A stretch of 64,000 nt of DNA from Verrucomicrobiota bacterium (GCA_016222825.1 JACRQF010000006.1:62001-126000), one strand, 5' to 3'. Shown: positions 37,670 through 47,200, numbered from the stretch's first letter. Notes: generated by a model not told the origin, from the letters alone. Translations and numbers: made by a program.

Positions 37670-38890
37670 ATGACGCACACGCCTTCGAACCGGAAGAAAC
37701 TGCGCAAAAAGGTGTTTCCTTTCCTGGCGCGGCTGGCTCTCTGCTTTCTGGTCGTTGAGCTTGCGTGTTTCGCGGGTTACATGGCGTGCTGCCGGTTCTT
37801 CCCATCCGTGGTGGCGGAGGCTGGCGTGGACAGTTTTTTTGCCCGACTCAAATCGGATGACCTTGGTTCCATTGCCGCCCACTATGACCCGTTGTTGGGC
37901 TGGGATTTGCAGCCCGGCCTGCAACGTGAAGAGACAAACTCCGCCGGCAGCAACTACACCGTGCGGACGAACGCGGACCGGTCGCGAGTGGACCGTCTTC
38001 ACACCGGCAAGCCCTGCATCGTGGTTTACGGGGATTCCTTTGCCCAAGGCGTCGAAGTCAACGGCGACGAAACCTGGGCGTCCCTGCTGGAAGCAGAATT
38101 GCAGCAGGATGTCCGCAACTTCGGCGTCCACGGCTACAGCCCGCTTCAGGCCGTGCTCAAGTATCAGCGCCACATCGAGGCAGGTCTGGCGCCCGCGCTG
38201 GCCATCCTCACGGTTTATGAGGAGAACATGGACCGGCTGGTCAACGCCAACCGCTTCTTCATCGGCGGAATGATGCACCCGCTGAGTTTCTCGCCCTGCC
38301 TGGAGCCGGCGCGCGGCACGGTGCGATTCCACGGCAACGTCCTCCACACTGACTTTGGCGATTCGTTTGACCGGCGCGACCTGAAACGGGCCGTTGGCAG
38401 AAGCGCGGACATTGATTTCTGGGCCGGCTTCAAGCTGCGGGCGGGATTTCCGTATTCGTTTGGACTCGCCCGCTGCGTGGTTCATCACGTCCGCTACGGT
38501 CGCGCCGCGCGCGGGTTCAACCTGTGGCAAACCCCTGAAGGCGCGATGGCAATGGATGACGTGTTAGACCGCTATCTGGAGACCAGCCAGCGCCGCGGTA
38601 TCACGCCGGTGGTTCTCTTCATCCCCGACGTGCAGCGGTGGAAGGACGGCCGGCGACAGCCCCAATACACGAACTACGCGCGCGGCCTGAAGACCCGCAA
38701 ACCTTCGTTGACGGTCGTGGACATCGCGGAGGCGGAATTCGAGCCGGCGCGGTTCAACGTCTCCCGCTTCAAAGGCCACGCCTCCGTTTACGGGAACCGC
38801 GTCATCGCCTCCCATTTAACTCCTCGCATCAAGGCGGCTCTCGCCTTGGATCCGGAGGCGGGGCGAGGTCAGGATGAGAGCAAACGCTAG
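37670..38890 (+). CDS. SGNH/GDSL-hydrolase-like membrane-anchored protein
   Basis: IVVYGDSFAQGVEVNGDETWASLLEAEL; NFGVHGYSPLQAVLKYQ. Confidence 0.65.
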   Translation: MTHTPSNRKKLRKKVFPFLARLALCFLVVELACFAGYMACCRFFPSVVAEAGVDSFFARLKSDDLGSIAAHYDPLLGWDLQPGLQREETNSAGSNYTVRTNADRSRVDRLHTGKPCIVVYGDSFAQGVEVNGDETWASLLEAELQQDVRNFGVHGYSPLQAVLKYQRHIEAGLAPALAILTVYEENMDRLVNANRFFIGGMMHPLSFSPCLEPARGTVRFHGNVLHTDFGDSFDRRDLKRAVGRSADIDFWAGFKLRAGFPYSFGLARCVVHHVRYGRAARGFNLWQTPEGAMAMDDVLDRYLETSQRRGITPVVLFIPDVQRWKDGRRQPQYTNYARGLKTRKPSLTVVDIAEAEFEPARFNVSRFKGHASVYGNRVIASHLTPRIKAALALDPEAGRGQDESKR

Positions 38891-38894
38891 ACGT

Positions 38895-40073
38895 ATGCGA
38901 CACGTCGCCCTGATTTACGATGCCCGGCAGCTCTATGACGTGAAGGTCATGGCCGGTGTCGCCGCGTATGTGCGCAAGCTGGCCAACTGGAGCGTGTATA
39001 TCGAGGAGAACTCGCTCGGCGACCAGCGCCTGCCCGACTTGAGGACCTGGCACGGCGACGGCATCATCGCCGACTTCGACGATCCGCGTGTCGCGGCGCA
39101 GGTCACCGCCTCGCGCATCCCGTCGGTCGGCTTTGGCGGCGGCTTCGGATGGTATGATCCTGCCTCGCGCATTCCCTATTTCCATCCGAACAATCGCGCC
39201 ATTTCCCGGCTCGCGGCCGAGCACCTGTTAGATCGTGGCTTTCATAACTTTGCGTTCTGTGGGTATCCCGCGAGCATCGTCAACGGTTGGTCTCAGGAGC
39301 GCGGCCAGGAGTTTGCCGAGCGCGTCGGCGAGTCGGGTTTCGCGTGCAGCACTTATGCGGGCAAACATCGCACGACGCGGAACTGGGAAGGCTTCCGCGC
39401 GTCGCTGGGCCGATGGCTGGCTTCGCTGCCCAAACCGGTGGGACTGATGGCTGCCGACGACAAACGCGCGCGTCAGGTTCTGGAAGTCTGCCGCCTCGCG
39501 GGCATCCAGGTGCCGGATGAAGTGGCCGTGATTGGCGTGGACAACGACGAGATGCTTTGCCAACTGAGCCATCCGTCGTTGAGCAGCATCGAGTCGGGCG
39601 CGCGGCGCGTGGGGCACGAGGCGGCGGCATTGCTCGATCAGTTGATGTCCGGCAAGCGGCCGCGCAGACACAAGTTCGTCGCCGACCCGGAAGGCGTGGT
39701 GACCCGGCAGTCCACGGACGTGCTGGCGGTGGATGACAGCGAAGTGGCTCGCGCAGTCGCGATGATTCGCGCGAACGGCACTGCGGGCGCGACCGTCCAG
39801 AATGTTTGCGACGCGCTGAAGCTTTCGCGCTCCACGCTGGAGTTGCGGTTCAAGCGGGCGATGGGCCGGACGTTGTTCGCGGAGATTCGCCGCGTGCAGC
39901 TTCAACGCGCCGAATGTCTTGTTCGCGAAAGCGACCTGACGCTGAAACAGATCGCCGCCCAGTCCGGCTTTGGTTCTGTGCAGCACATGACGACGCTCTT
40001 CGCGGCGCGATTTGGCAGTCCTCCCGCCACATATCGGCGGCAAGCTTCCTCGCGATTTGCCTCCAGAGGCTGA
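38895..40073 (+). CDS. XylR-type regulator (LacI-like sensor + AraC HTH)
   Basis: VALIYDARQLYDVKVMAGVAAYVRK; PDEVAVIGVDNDEMLCQLSHPSLSSIESGARRVG; C-terminal AraC HTH. Confidence 0.9.
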   Translation: MRHVALIYDARQLYDVKVMAGVAAYVRKLANWSVYIEENSLGDQRLPDLRTWHGDGIIADFDDPRVAAQVTASRIPSVGFGGGFGWYDPASRIPYFHPNNRAISRLAAEHLLDRGFHNFAFCGYPASIVNGWSQERGQEFAERVGESGFACSTYAGKHRTTRNWEGFRASLGRWLASLPKPVGLMAADDKRARQVLEVCRLAGIQVPDEVAVIGVDNDEMLCQLSHPSLSSIESGARRVGHEAAALLDQLMSGKRPRRHKFVADPEGVVTRQSTDVLAVDDSEVARAVAMIRANGTAGATVQNVCDALKLSRSTLELRFKRAMGRTLFAEIRRVQLQRAECLVRESDLTLKQIAAQSGFGSVQHMTTLFAARFGSPPATYRRQASSRFASRG

Positions 40074-40174
40074 CTTTCTCCGTCGGAAGATTCTGTAAAA
40101 GAAAAGCGTGTTTTTGTAAAAGGGTGTTCTTGTCGCGCGCGCCGAACCTCGCTAACGCTACTGCCAGAACAACC

Positions 40175-41542
40175 ATGAAAACCAAGACACCGTCCTCCCA
40201 ACCCACCTCTCAACCTACGCGCCGCGAGTTTCTCCAATGGAGCGGCAAGGCCGTCGCCGCCACTGCGCTCGCCGGCGTCGCCGTTCCCCACGTCCACGCC
40301 GCGGGCAGCAACGCCATCAATCTCGCCCTCATCGGTTGCGGCGGCCGCGGCAGCGGCGCGGTCGTCAACGCCCTCGAATCCGCCAACGGTCCCGCCAAGC
40401 TCGTCGTCATGGCCGACCTCTTCGAGGACCGGCTCAAGCGCTCACACAAGGCGCTGAAGGACAAGTTTGGCGACAACGTGGACGTGCCCGCCGACCGCCA
40501 GTTCATCGGCTTCGACGCCTACAAGAAGGCGATTGATACGTTGCGGCCGGGCGACGTGGCGATGCTGACCGGCTACGCCGGCTTCCGGCCTGGGCAATTG
40601 GAATACGCCGTCGAGAAGGGCGTGAACGTCTTCATGGAGAAATCGTTCGCGGCCGATCCGCCGGGATGCCGTCGCGTCATCGCAGCGGGCGAGGCTGCGG
40701 AGAAGAAGGGCCTGAAGATCGCCGCCGGCCTCATGTGCCGCCATTCGCGCAACCGTCAGGAACTCATCCGCCGCATTCGCGAGGGAGAACTGGGACAGAT
40801 CCAACTCATCCGCGCCTACCGCATGGGTGCAAGCGGCCCGCTGCGCCCGCGCCCGGCGGATGTGAAAGACCTGCATTATCAAATCCGAAACTTCACGAAG
40901 TTTCTCTGGGTCTCCGGCGGCCTCTGGGCGGAGATGGACATTCACCAGATTGACGAGATTTGCTGGCTCAAGGGCGAGTATCCCGTGAGCGCGCACGGCA
41001 TCGGCGGTCGCGTGGCCAACAGCAAGGATTGCAGCCAGAACCTCGACTCGTTCTCGGTGGAGTGGACGTTCGCCGACGGCACGAAGGCCTACGACGTGGT
41101 CCGCTACATCCCGAAGTGTTATGAGGAGTTCACCACCTTCGTCCACGGCACCAAGTGCGCTGCGCAGTTCTCCGGCCCGATCCATGCCAGCACCGTGCAC
41201 ACCTACAAGGACCAGCGTTGCACGCCGGACAACATCGCATGGGAGGCGGAGAAGGAGCCGATCACAATCTATCAGGCGGAATGGGACGCGTTGTTCGACG
41301 CCATCCGCAACAACAAGCCGCACAATGAGGCCAAGCGCGCGGCAATGACCAACCTGGCCGATATCATGGGCCGCGCGGCGGTGCACATGGGCCGCGTCAT
41401 TACGTGGGACGAAGCGATGAAATCGGACTTCAAGTTCTGCCCGAACATTGATAGTCTTACCGACGATAGCGAGCCGCCGGTCAAGGCCGACGCCAACGGC
41501 TGCTACCCCGTGCCGATCCCGGGACAGTGGACGGAGATTTGA
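40175..41542 (+). CDS. Gfo/Idh/MocA oxidoreductase with Tat signal
   Basis: TRREFLQWSGKAVAATALAG; NLALIGCGGRGSGAVVNAL; MEKSFAADPPG. Confidence 0.9.
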   Translation: MKTKTPSSQPTSQPTRREFLQWSGKAVAATALAGVAVPHVHAAGSNAINLALIGCGGRGSGAVVNALESANGPAKLVVMADLFEDRLKRSHKALKDKFGDNVDVPADRQFIGFDAYKKAIDTLRPGDVAMLTGYAGFRPGQLEYAVEKGVNVFMEKSFAADPPGCRRVIAAGEAAEKKGLKIAAGLMCRHSRNRQELIRRIREGELGQIQLIRAYRMGASGPLRPRPADVKDLHYQIRNFTKFLWVSGGLWAEMDIHQIDEICWLKGEYPVSAHGIGGRVANSKDCSQNLDSFSVEWTFADGTKAYDVVRYIPKCYEEFTTFVHGTKCAAQFSGPIHASTVHTYKDQRCTPDNIAWEAEKEPITIYQAEWDALFDAIRNNKPHNEAKRAAMTNLADIMGRAAVHMGRVITWDEAMKSDFKFCPNIDSLTDDSEPPVKADANGCYPVPIPGQWTEI

Positions 41543-41582
41543 CGCACCAACGAACTGCCACCAGCACATAAGGAGAACTGCC

Positions 41583-42581
41583 ATGAACAAAGTCAGAGTC
41601 GCCGTCATCGGTTTGGGTTGGTTTGGAGAGAAACATTGCGAGGCGCTGTCGGGCATCTCGCACGTCGAGCTTTACGCGCTCTGCGATGTCAACGAGCCGC
41701 GGCTGAAGGAGGTCGCGAAGACATTCGGCGTTGCGAAGACCTACACCGACTACAACAAACTTCTCGCCGACCCCAACGTGGACATGGTCAACGTCGTGAC
41801 GATGTGGGACCAGCACGTCGCGCCGACGGTCGCGGCGCTCAAGGCAGGCAAGCACGTGTTCCTGGAAAAACCGATGGCTTCGTCCGTCGCCGACTGCGAG
41901 AAGATCGTGAAGGCGACCAAGGCGACGTCGAAGTTCTTCACGGTCGGCCACATCTGCCGGTTCAACCCGCGCTACGCCGCCGCCAAGGCCGCCATCGCCG
42001 AGGGCAAGATCGGCAAGATTGTCTCGATGTATGCGCGGCGGAACATCCCCGCCTTCGTCGGCGCCTCCGTGCTGCCGAAGATCGGCCCGATCATCGGCGA
42101 CGGCGTCCACGACACCGACCTGATGCTCTGGTATTCCGGCGCGAAGATCGTGTCGGCCTACGCGCAGTCGGTCAACGTCCGCAAGCTCAAGAACCCCGAC
42201 CTCGGCTGGACGATGTATCGCTTCGACAGCGGCGCGATCGGCGTGCTGGAGGACACGTGGTTTCTGCCGGACACGACGGCGTTCCAGATTGACGAGCGGA
42301 TGGAGATCATCGGCACCGAAGGCTCCATCCACATCCACGAGACGCATCCGAATTTCTCCATCGTGGACAAGACCGGCTGGCACTCGCCTGATACGACCTA
42401 CTGGCCGCTGTTGCACGGCGTGCGTGCCGGCGCGTTGCGCGAAGAACTGAGCTACTTCTCCACGTGCGTGCTCGAGAACCGCAAGCCCACCGTCATCACG
42501 GCGGAGGAATCAGCCGCCGCCGTGCGCGCGTGTCTGGCAGCGGAGAAGTCGGCCGCCACCAACAAGCTTGTGAAGCTGTAG
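41583..42581 (+). CDS. Gfo/Idh/MocA oxidoreductase, cytosolic
   Basis: VRVAVIGLGWFGEKHCEALSGI; GKHVFLEKPMASSVADCEKIV. Confidence 0.92.
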   Translation: MNKVRVAVIGLGWFGEKHCEALSGISHVELYALCDVNEPRLKEVAKTFGVAKTYTDYNKLLADPNVDMVNVVTMWDQHVAPTVAALKAGKHVFLEKPMASSVADCEKIVKATKATSKFFTVGHICRFNPRYAAAKAAIAEGKIGKIVSMYARRNIPAFVGASVLPKIGPIIGDGVHDTDLMLWYSGAKIVSAYAQSVNVRKLKNPDLGWTMYRFDSGAIGVLEDTWFLPDTTAFQIDERMEIIGTEGSIHIHETHPNFSIVDKTGWHSPDTTYWPLLHGVRAGALREELSYFSTCVLENRKPTVITAEESAAAVRACLAAEKSAATNKLVKL

Positions 42582-42584
42582 GAA

Positions 42585-42619
42585 TTGGTGACTTGTAACT
42601 GGTGATTGGTGATTGGGAT
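42585..42619. repeat. Left 7-bp-period repeat array of cassette 1 (TTGGTGA-type)
   Basis: TTGGTGA CTTGTAA CTGGTGA TTGGTGA TTGGGAT. Confidence 0.85.
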
Positions 42620-42626
42620 CGGACAG

Positions 42627-43079
42627 ATGGAAGCCGCGGCCAAGACATACAAGAGCTTCGAACGACTGGAGGTTTACAGAACCGCCAGGGAGTTTCGGAA
42701 GAAGATGTATGACGTGGTAAAGCGGTTGCCTGAGGCCGAGAAATACGGTCTCGCTGGCCAGATTAGAAGAGCCGCCGTGTCAATCACCAACAACATCGCC
42801 GAGGGCCATGGGCGCTATCATTACCTCGACAACATCCGGTTCCTGCTGCAAGCGCGCGGCTCCTTGGCGGAGCTGATGGATGATTTGAACGTCTGCCTCG
42901 ACGAAGGGTATCTACCGCCAGCAGAAGTCGAAGAATTGAAGACGGAGAGTTTTTCAGTTTACAGGCTCGTCAACGGCTACATCCGTTACCTGCGCGAGCA
43001 GAAGGCCGGTGCCAACCTGCAAATCCATGAATCGTTCCCGCCCTACGGTGCCGAAGTTCTCGACGAGGTTTCCGTTTGA
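42627..43079 (+). CDS. Four-helix-bundle protein (S23 / bAvd-like family)
   Basis: FERLEVYRTAREFRKKMYDVVKRLPEAEKYGLAGQIRRAAVSITNNIAEGHGRYHYLDNIRFLLQARGSLAELMDDL. Confidence 0.92.
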   Translation: MEAAAKTYKSFERLEVYRTAREFRKKMYDVVKRLPEAEKYGLAGQIRRAAVSITNNIAEGHGRYHYLDNIRFLLQARGSLAELMDDLNVCLDEGYLPPAEVEELKTESFSVYRLVNGYIRYLREQKAGANLQIHESFPPYGAEVLDEVSV

Positions 43080-43135
43080 CCAATCGCAAATCACCAGTCA
43101 CCAATTACCAGTTACCAATCACCAACCACCACTCC
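43080..43135. repeat. Right 7-bp-period repeat array of cassette 1, inverted relative to left
   Basis: CCAATCG CAAATCA CCAGTCA CCAATTA CCAGTTA CCAATCA CCAACCA CCACTCC. Confidence 0.9.
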
Positions 43136-43136
43136 C

Positions 43137-43481
43137 ATGAAAGAATTCCATCATCTCGGATTGCCCACCGACGACGAACAACCCGGCGAGACCTACGTGC
43201 CCGCCAGCAAGGTCTGGGTCACTGACCCGCTGAAGCACAAATACAAGGTCGAGTTCCTGCGCTTCGAGCCGGATTCGCCGGTCAAAGGCGTCGTCCGCGA
43301 CCTGCCGCACTTCGCGTTCCGCGTGGACAGCATCAAGGCCGCCACCGCGGGTGAGAAGATCGTGCTCGGCCCGTTCGAGGCGATGCCAGGGCTGACGGTC
43401 GTGTTCATCGAGAAAGACGGCGCAGTTTACGAGTTCATGGAGTTCGCCGCCCAACCTGGTGCTACCTCGTGGGGCAAGTAA
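43137..43481 (+). CDS. VOC/glyoxalase-like protein
   Basis: MKEFHHLGLPTDDEQPGETYVPASKVWVTDPLKHKYKVEFLRF; LPHFAFRVDSI. Confidence 0.65.
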   Translation: MKEFHHLGLPTDDEQPGETYVPASKVWVTDPLKHKYKVEFLRFEPDSPVKGVVRDLPHFAFRVDSIKAATAGEKIVLGPFEAMPGLTVVFIEKDGAVYEFMEFAAQPGATSWGK

Positions 43482-43497
43482 TCAACAAGGAGACACT

Positions 43498-44664
43498 ATG
43501 AGACTGAAACCACTTCCATCCACCGAATACGCCGGCCGCATCACGCGGCTCCAAGCCGAAATCAAGAAAGCCGGACTCGACTGCTTCGTCGGCTACAGCA
43601 GCGAGAGCGAGACCGGCACCACGCGTTACCTCGCCGGCTTCTGGCCGTTCTTCGACTTCGCCGGCATCATCGTCCCCGCCGAGGGGAAGGCGGTGCTCAT
43701 CACCGGCGGCCCGGAGTCATTTGAGTTCGCCAAGAAGTTCTCCAACGCGCCGGAGATTCGCATCAACCAGCTCTTTGTCGAGACGAGCGCACCGGAATGG
43801 GTGCCACAGGTTTCCGGCGAGAGCTTCAAGACGCTCCTGCCACGCGCCTGCGGCGGCACGCCGAAGCGCGTCGGCGTCGCGAACTGGAACATCTTCCCGA
43901 AGATGATCTTCGACGACCTGCAAGCAGCGGCGCCGAAAGCGGAGTTCGTTCCCGCCGACGACCTCTTGTTGCGTGTGCAGATGATCAAGACCGACGCGGA
44001 GATTCCCTACATCGCCGAGGCCTATCGCATCACCGAGGAGGCGATGAAGGCCGCGCTCCGGGCCGCCAAGCCCGGCAAGCGCGAATGGGAACTCGAAGCC
44101 GTCGCGCGCTCGAAGATGGTGCTCGCCGGCGCCGAGGGCATGAGCTATCCCGCGTGGGTCTGCTCCGGCCCGACCACGCCGCTCAGCCTCTGCCGATCGA
44201 CCGACCGCGCCATCAAGACGGGCGACCTCGTCCAGTTCACGTTCGGCGCGAAATACATGGGCTACTGCGGCAATATGTGCCGGCCGTTCGCCATCGGCAA
44301 AATGCCGAAGCCCGCGCGCAAGCTCGCCGAGGCCGCGCTGGAGGCAATGAACTACGCCATCGCGAACATCCGCCCCGGCGTGCGCGGCTGCGACATGTTC
44401 GACGGCTATCACAAGATCCTGTCGCGCTACGGCTACGAGAACTTCACGCTCTACGGCCCGGCCCACGGCACGGGTAGCAGCGAGGTCGAGGGCCTGTGGC
44501 TCTCCAAGAGCGCCGACTTCGTCATCCAACCAAACATGCTCTTCAACGTGGACATCTGGCTCAGCGACGGCAAATACGGCATGCGCTATGAGGACGGCGT
44601 GCTGGTGACCAAGACCGGCCTGCGCGAACTCAACAGCTACCGGCGAGAGGTGATCGTGTTGTAA
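43498..44664 (+). CDS. M24 family Xaa-Pro peptidase
   Basis: EEAMKAALRAAKPGKREWELEAVARSKMVLAGAEGMSYPAWV; GPAHGTGSSEVE. Confidence 0.8.
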   Translation: MRLKPLPSTEYAGRITRLQAEIKKAGLDCFVGYSSESETGTTRYLAGFWPFFDFAGIIVPAEGKAVLITGGPESFEFAKKFSNAPEIRINQLFVETSAPEWVPQVSGESFKTLLPRACGGTPKRVGVANWNIFPKMIFDDLQAAAPKAEFVPADDLLLRVQMIKTDAEIPYIAEAYRITEEAMKAALRAAKPGKREWELEAVARSKMVLAGAEGMSYPAWVCSGPTTPLSLCRSTDRAIKTGDLVQFTFGAKYMGYCGNMCRPFAIGKMPKPARKLAEAALEAMNYAIANIRPGVRGCDMFDGYHKILSRYGYENFTLYGPAHGTGSSEVEGLWLSKSADFVIQPNMLFNVDIWLSDGKYGMRYEDGVLVTKTGLRELNSYRREVIVL

Positions 44665-44670
44665 AGCAGA

Positions 44671-44730
44671 GGGCAAAATCATAAGGGGCAAAATCATGGG
44701 GAATATGATTTTGCCCAACATGATTTTGCC
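44671..44730. repeat. Left repeat array of cassette 2 (15-bp spacing, 2 forward + 2 reverse copies)
   Basis: GGGCAAAATCAT at 44671 and 44686; ATGATTTTGCC(C) at 44705 and 44720. Confidence 0.95.
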
Positions 44731-44747
44731 AAATCCGTTCGCCAGTT

Positions 44748-45557
44748 ATGCCGATTGAACCGCAAACCGAGATTCGGGTGTTCAATCAGGAGCAATTCCA
44801 CGCCATCGACCGCCGCATTCTGGGCGTGATCTTCGAAGTGCATAACGAGTTCGGCCGGTTCTTGGATGAACTGCTGTTCAAACGGGAGATTGCAGCCCGC
44901 TGCTTGGAGCGCGGTATTTGTGCGGCAGAGCGCGAGGTGACCATTCGCGTCAGCCACGACGGTTTCGCGAAGGATTACTTCATGGACCTGCTGTTCGATC
45001 ACGGCTTGATGGTCGAAGCCAAGACCGTCGAGAAACTCGGCCCGTCGCACCGGCAGCAGACACTGAACTACCTGTTCCTGACCGGCATGCAGCACAGCCG
45101 TTTGGTCAACCTCCGCACCGACCGAGTCGAGCATGAGTTCGTCTCCACGAAGCTAACGGCGGCACGGCGCCGCGTCTTCTCAGTCGTGGATGACGAATGG
45201 CGAGACGTGAACACGGAAAGCGCGTGGCTGAAAACCAAGCTGATTGAACTGCTTCAAGACTGGGGTGCGTTCCTCGAAGTGTCGCTCTACCGCGAGGCCA
45301 TCACATGTTTCTTGGGCGGCTCCTCCGTGGTCTGCCGGCCCGTATCGGTCCTCAGCGGTTCAAAGTCCATCGGCAACCAAACAGTTCACCTGCTGACCGA
45401 CGACACGGCCTTTGCCTTCACCGCAGTGACAGCCGCGCGTGACACGATGCGTGACCACCAGTTGCTCTTCCTACAACACACGCCGCTCAAGTGCATTCAA
45501 TGGGTAAACTTCAACCGCCACCGCATCGAATTCACAACACTCACAAAGGACAAATGA
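44748..45557 (+). CDS. GxxExxY-family protein (PD-(D/E)xK-like) with C-terminal extension
   Basis: RILGVIFEVHNEFGRFLDELLFKREIAARC; DLLFDHGLMVEAKTVEKLGPSHRQQTLNYLFLTG. Confidence 0.88.
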   Translation: MPIEPQTEIRVFNQEQFHAIDRRILGVIFEVHNEFGRFLDELLFKREIAARCLERGICAAEREVTIRVSHDGFAKDYFMDLLFDHGLMVEAKTVEKLGPSHRQQTLNYLFLTGMQHSRLVNLRTDRVEHEFVSTKLTAARRRVFSVVDDEWRDVNTESAWLKTKLIELLQDWGAFLEVSLYREAITCFLGGSSVVCRPVSVLSGSKSIGNQTVHLLTDDTAFAFTAVTAARDTMRDHQLLFLQHTPLKCIQWVNFNRHRIEFTTLTKDK

Positions 45558-46882
45558 AACAAGACAATCTCTCAAAACATGATTTTGCCCCCCATGATTT
45601 TGCCATCTCCGCCATCCGCTCTGCCGTCAATTGCCGCGCCGACGAGATCGTCGCGTGGACGAAGAAGTTCGTCAGCTTCCCCAGCGAGAACCGTCCGCCC
45701 GACGGCAACGAAGCCGCCGCGCAGAAATGGGTCGCGGCAGAATGCCGCAAACGCAAGTGGCAGGTGGATGTCTTCTCGCCGCTCGCCGTGCGCGGTATCC
45801 GCAAGCATCCGTCTTGGCTCGAAGGCCGCAACTACCCGAAAGGCCGCGACAACGTCGTTGCGCGCTGGCACGGCACTGGCGGGGGCAAAGCGATCCTTCT
45901 CAGCGGCCACTGCGACGTCGCGCCGTTCGAGCCGGACAACTGGAAGATTTGCCGGCCCTACAAGCCCGTCGTGAAGAACGGCCGGCTCTACGGGCGCGGT
46001 TCCGCCGACATGAAGGGCGGCCTCGCCGCGATGTTCTGGGCAATGCGCATCCTGCAAGACCTCGGCTTCCGGCCCGTGGGCGACATCCTGTTCGAGAGCC
46101 TCGTGGACGAGGAATTCGCCAGCGGCAACGGCACGCTCGCCGCGCGCCTGCGCGGCCACAACGCCGACCTCGCCATCGTCAGCGAGCCGACGCGCATGGA
46201 AGTCAGCCCCGCGTGCCTCGGCGCGTTTCTCGGCGACCTCACGCTCACCGGCAAGGGCGGCATGGCCTACATGGGCAAGGCCATCGCCAACCCGATGAAC
46301 GGCGCCGCCCGCGCCATCGAGTTGTTCCAAGAGTGGCAGAAGGCGTGGCGCGCGCAGAACAGCCACGCGCTCTTCACCGCGCCCGGCAAGCAACTCAACG
46401 TCCTGCCGTGGCACGTCACGACCGACAAGCCCGGCGAGTTCACGCAGATGGGCACGCCGCTGCTCGCGAAGATCGCGTGGATCGTCTGGTGTCATCCCGG
46501 CATGACCGAAGCCGAGTTCTACCGCCGCTTCCGCAAGTTCTGGAAAGAGCACGGCGCGAAAGATGCCGCGCTCCAGCCGTTCGAGCTGACGCTGGAACGC
46601 GCCTACCACTACGTGAAACCGTGGGAGACGCCCACCGACAGCGCCGCCGTGAAAGCCGTCGTCTCAGCTTTTGAGCGTTATCGCGGCGACAAACCCGGCA
46701 TCGGCGGCGCGGCGTTCTCGTGCGACCTCGGCATCTACGGCGAAGTCGGCAAGATGCCCTCCATCCTCCTCGGCCCCCGCGGCGACCATCTGCACGCCCC
46801 CGACGAGTGGGTCGAGATCCAAGACCTCCTCGACCTCACCGGCATCTACGCGACGTTGGCGGCGGAGTGGTGCGGAAGATAA
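45554..46882 (+). CDS. M20-family peptidase/deacylase
   Basis: FVSFPSENRPPDGNEAAAQKWVAAE; LLSGHCDVAPFEPDNWKICRP; GRGSADMKGGLAAMFWAMRIL. Confidence 0.9.
   Translation: MKQDNLSKHDFAPHDFAISAIRSAVNCRADEIVAWTKKFVSFPSENRPPDGNEAAAQKWVAAECRKRKWQVDVFSPLAVRGIRKHPSWLEGRNYPKGRDNVVARWHGTGGGKAILLSGHCDVAPFEPDNWKICRPYKPVVKNGRLYGRGSADMKGGLAAMFWAMRILQDLGFRPVGDILFESLVDEEFASGNGTLAARLRGHNADLAIVSEPTRMEVSPACLGAFLGDLTLTGKGGMAYMGKAIANPMNGAARAIELFQEWQKAWRAQNSHALFTAPGKQLNVLPWHVTTDKPGEFTQMGTPLLAKIAWIVWCHPGMTEAEFYRRFRKFWKEHGAKDAALQPFELTLERAYHYVKPWETPTDSAAVKAVVSAFERYRGDKPGIGGAAFSCDLGIYGEVGKMPSILLGPRGDHLHAPDEWVEIQDLLDLTGIYATLAAEWCGR
45579..45604. repeat. Right repeat pair of cassette 2 (15-bp spacing)
   Basis: ATGATTTTGCCC at 45579, ATGATTTTGCC at 45594. 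Confidence 0.95.
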
Positions 46883-47200
46883 CTGTGCAGGCGATACGGC
46901 ATGTCGTGCGATAGTTGGCAGCGGCTTCAGCCCGACTGCGCTTCTTTCCATGATGCTTCATTGTTCGACTCCTTATCCGTGATTACCTGACGGGCAGGCA
47001 TTCTACGGAAGGGGAGCGGACATTTGCCGTCCTGGTCCCAAAGAAATCTTGCGCCTCTGACTCCTTGGTCGCCCTCTTCGAACATCGCGCCCGCCGTGCG
47101 CAACACGGAAATCGCCCGCTTTAGCGATTGCGCCGCCTTCTCTGCTTTGTCATCATCCAGCAGCGCAGGAGAGAGCGAAGTGCTGCGAAGGAACTGAAAT

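Noticed and set aside
42627-43079. Avd of a diversity-generating retroelement
   Set aside because: No reverse transcriptase, template repeat or variable-repeat target seen nearby; belongs to the wider four-helix-bundle family only
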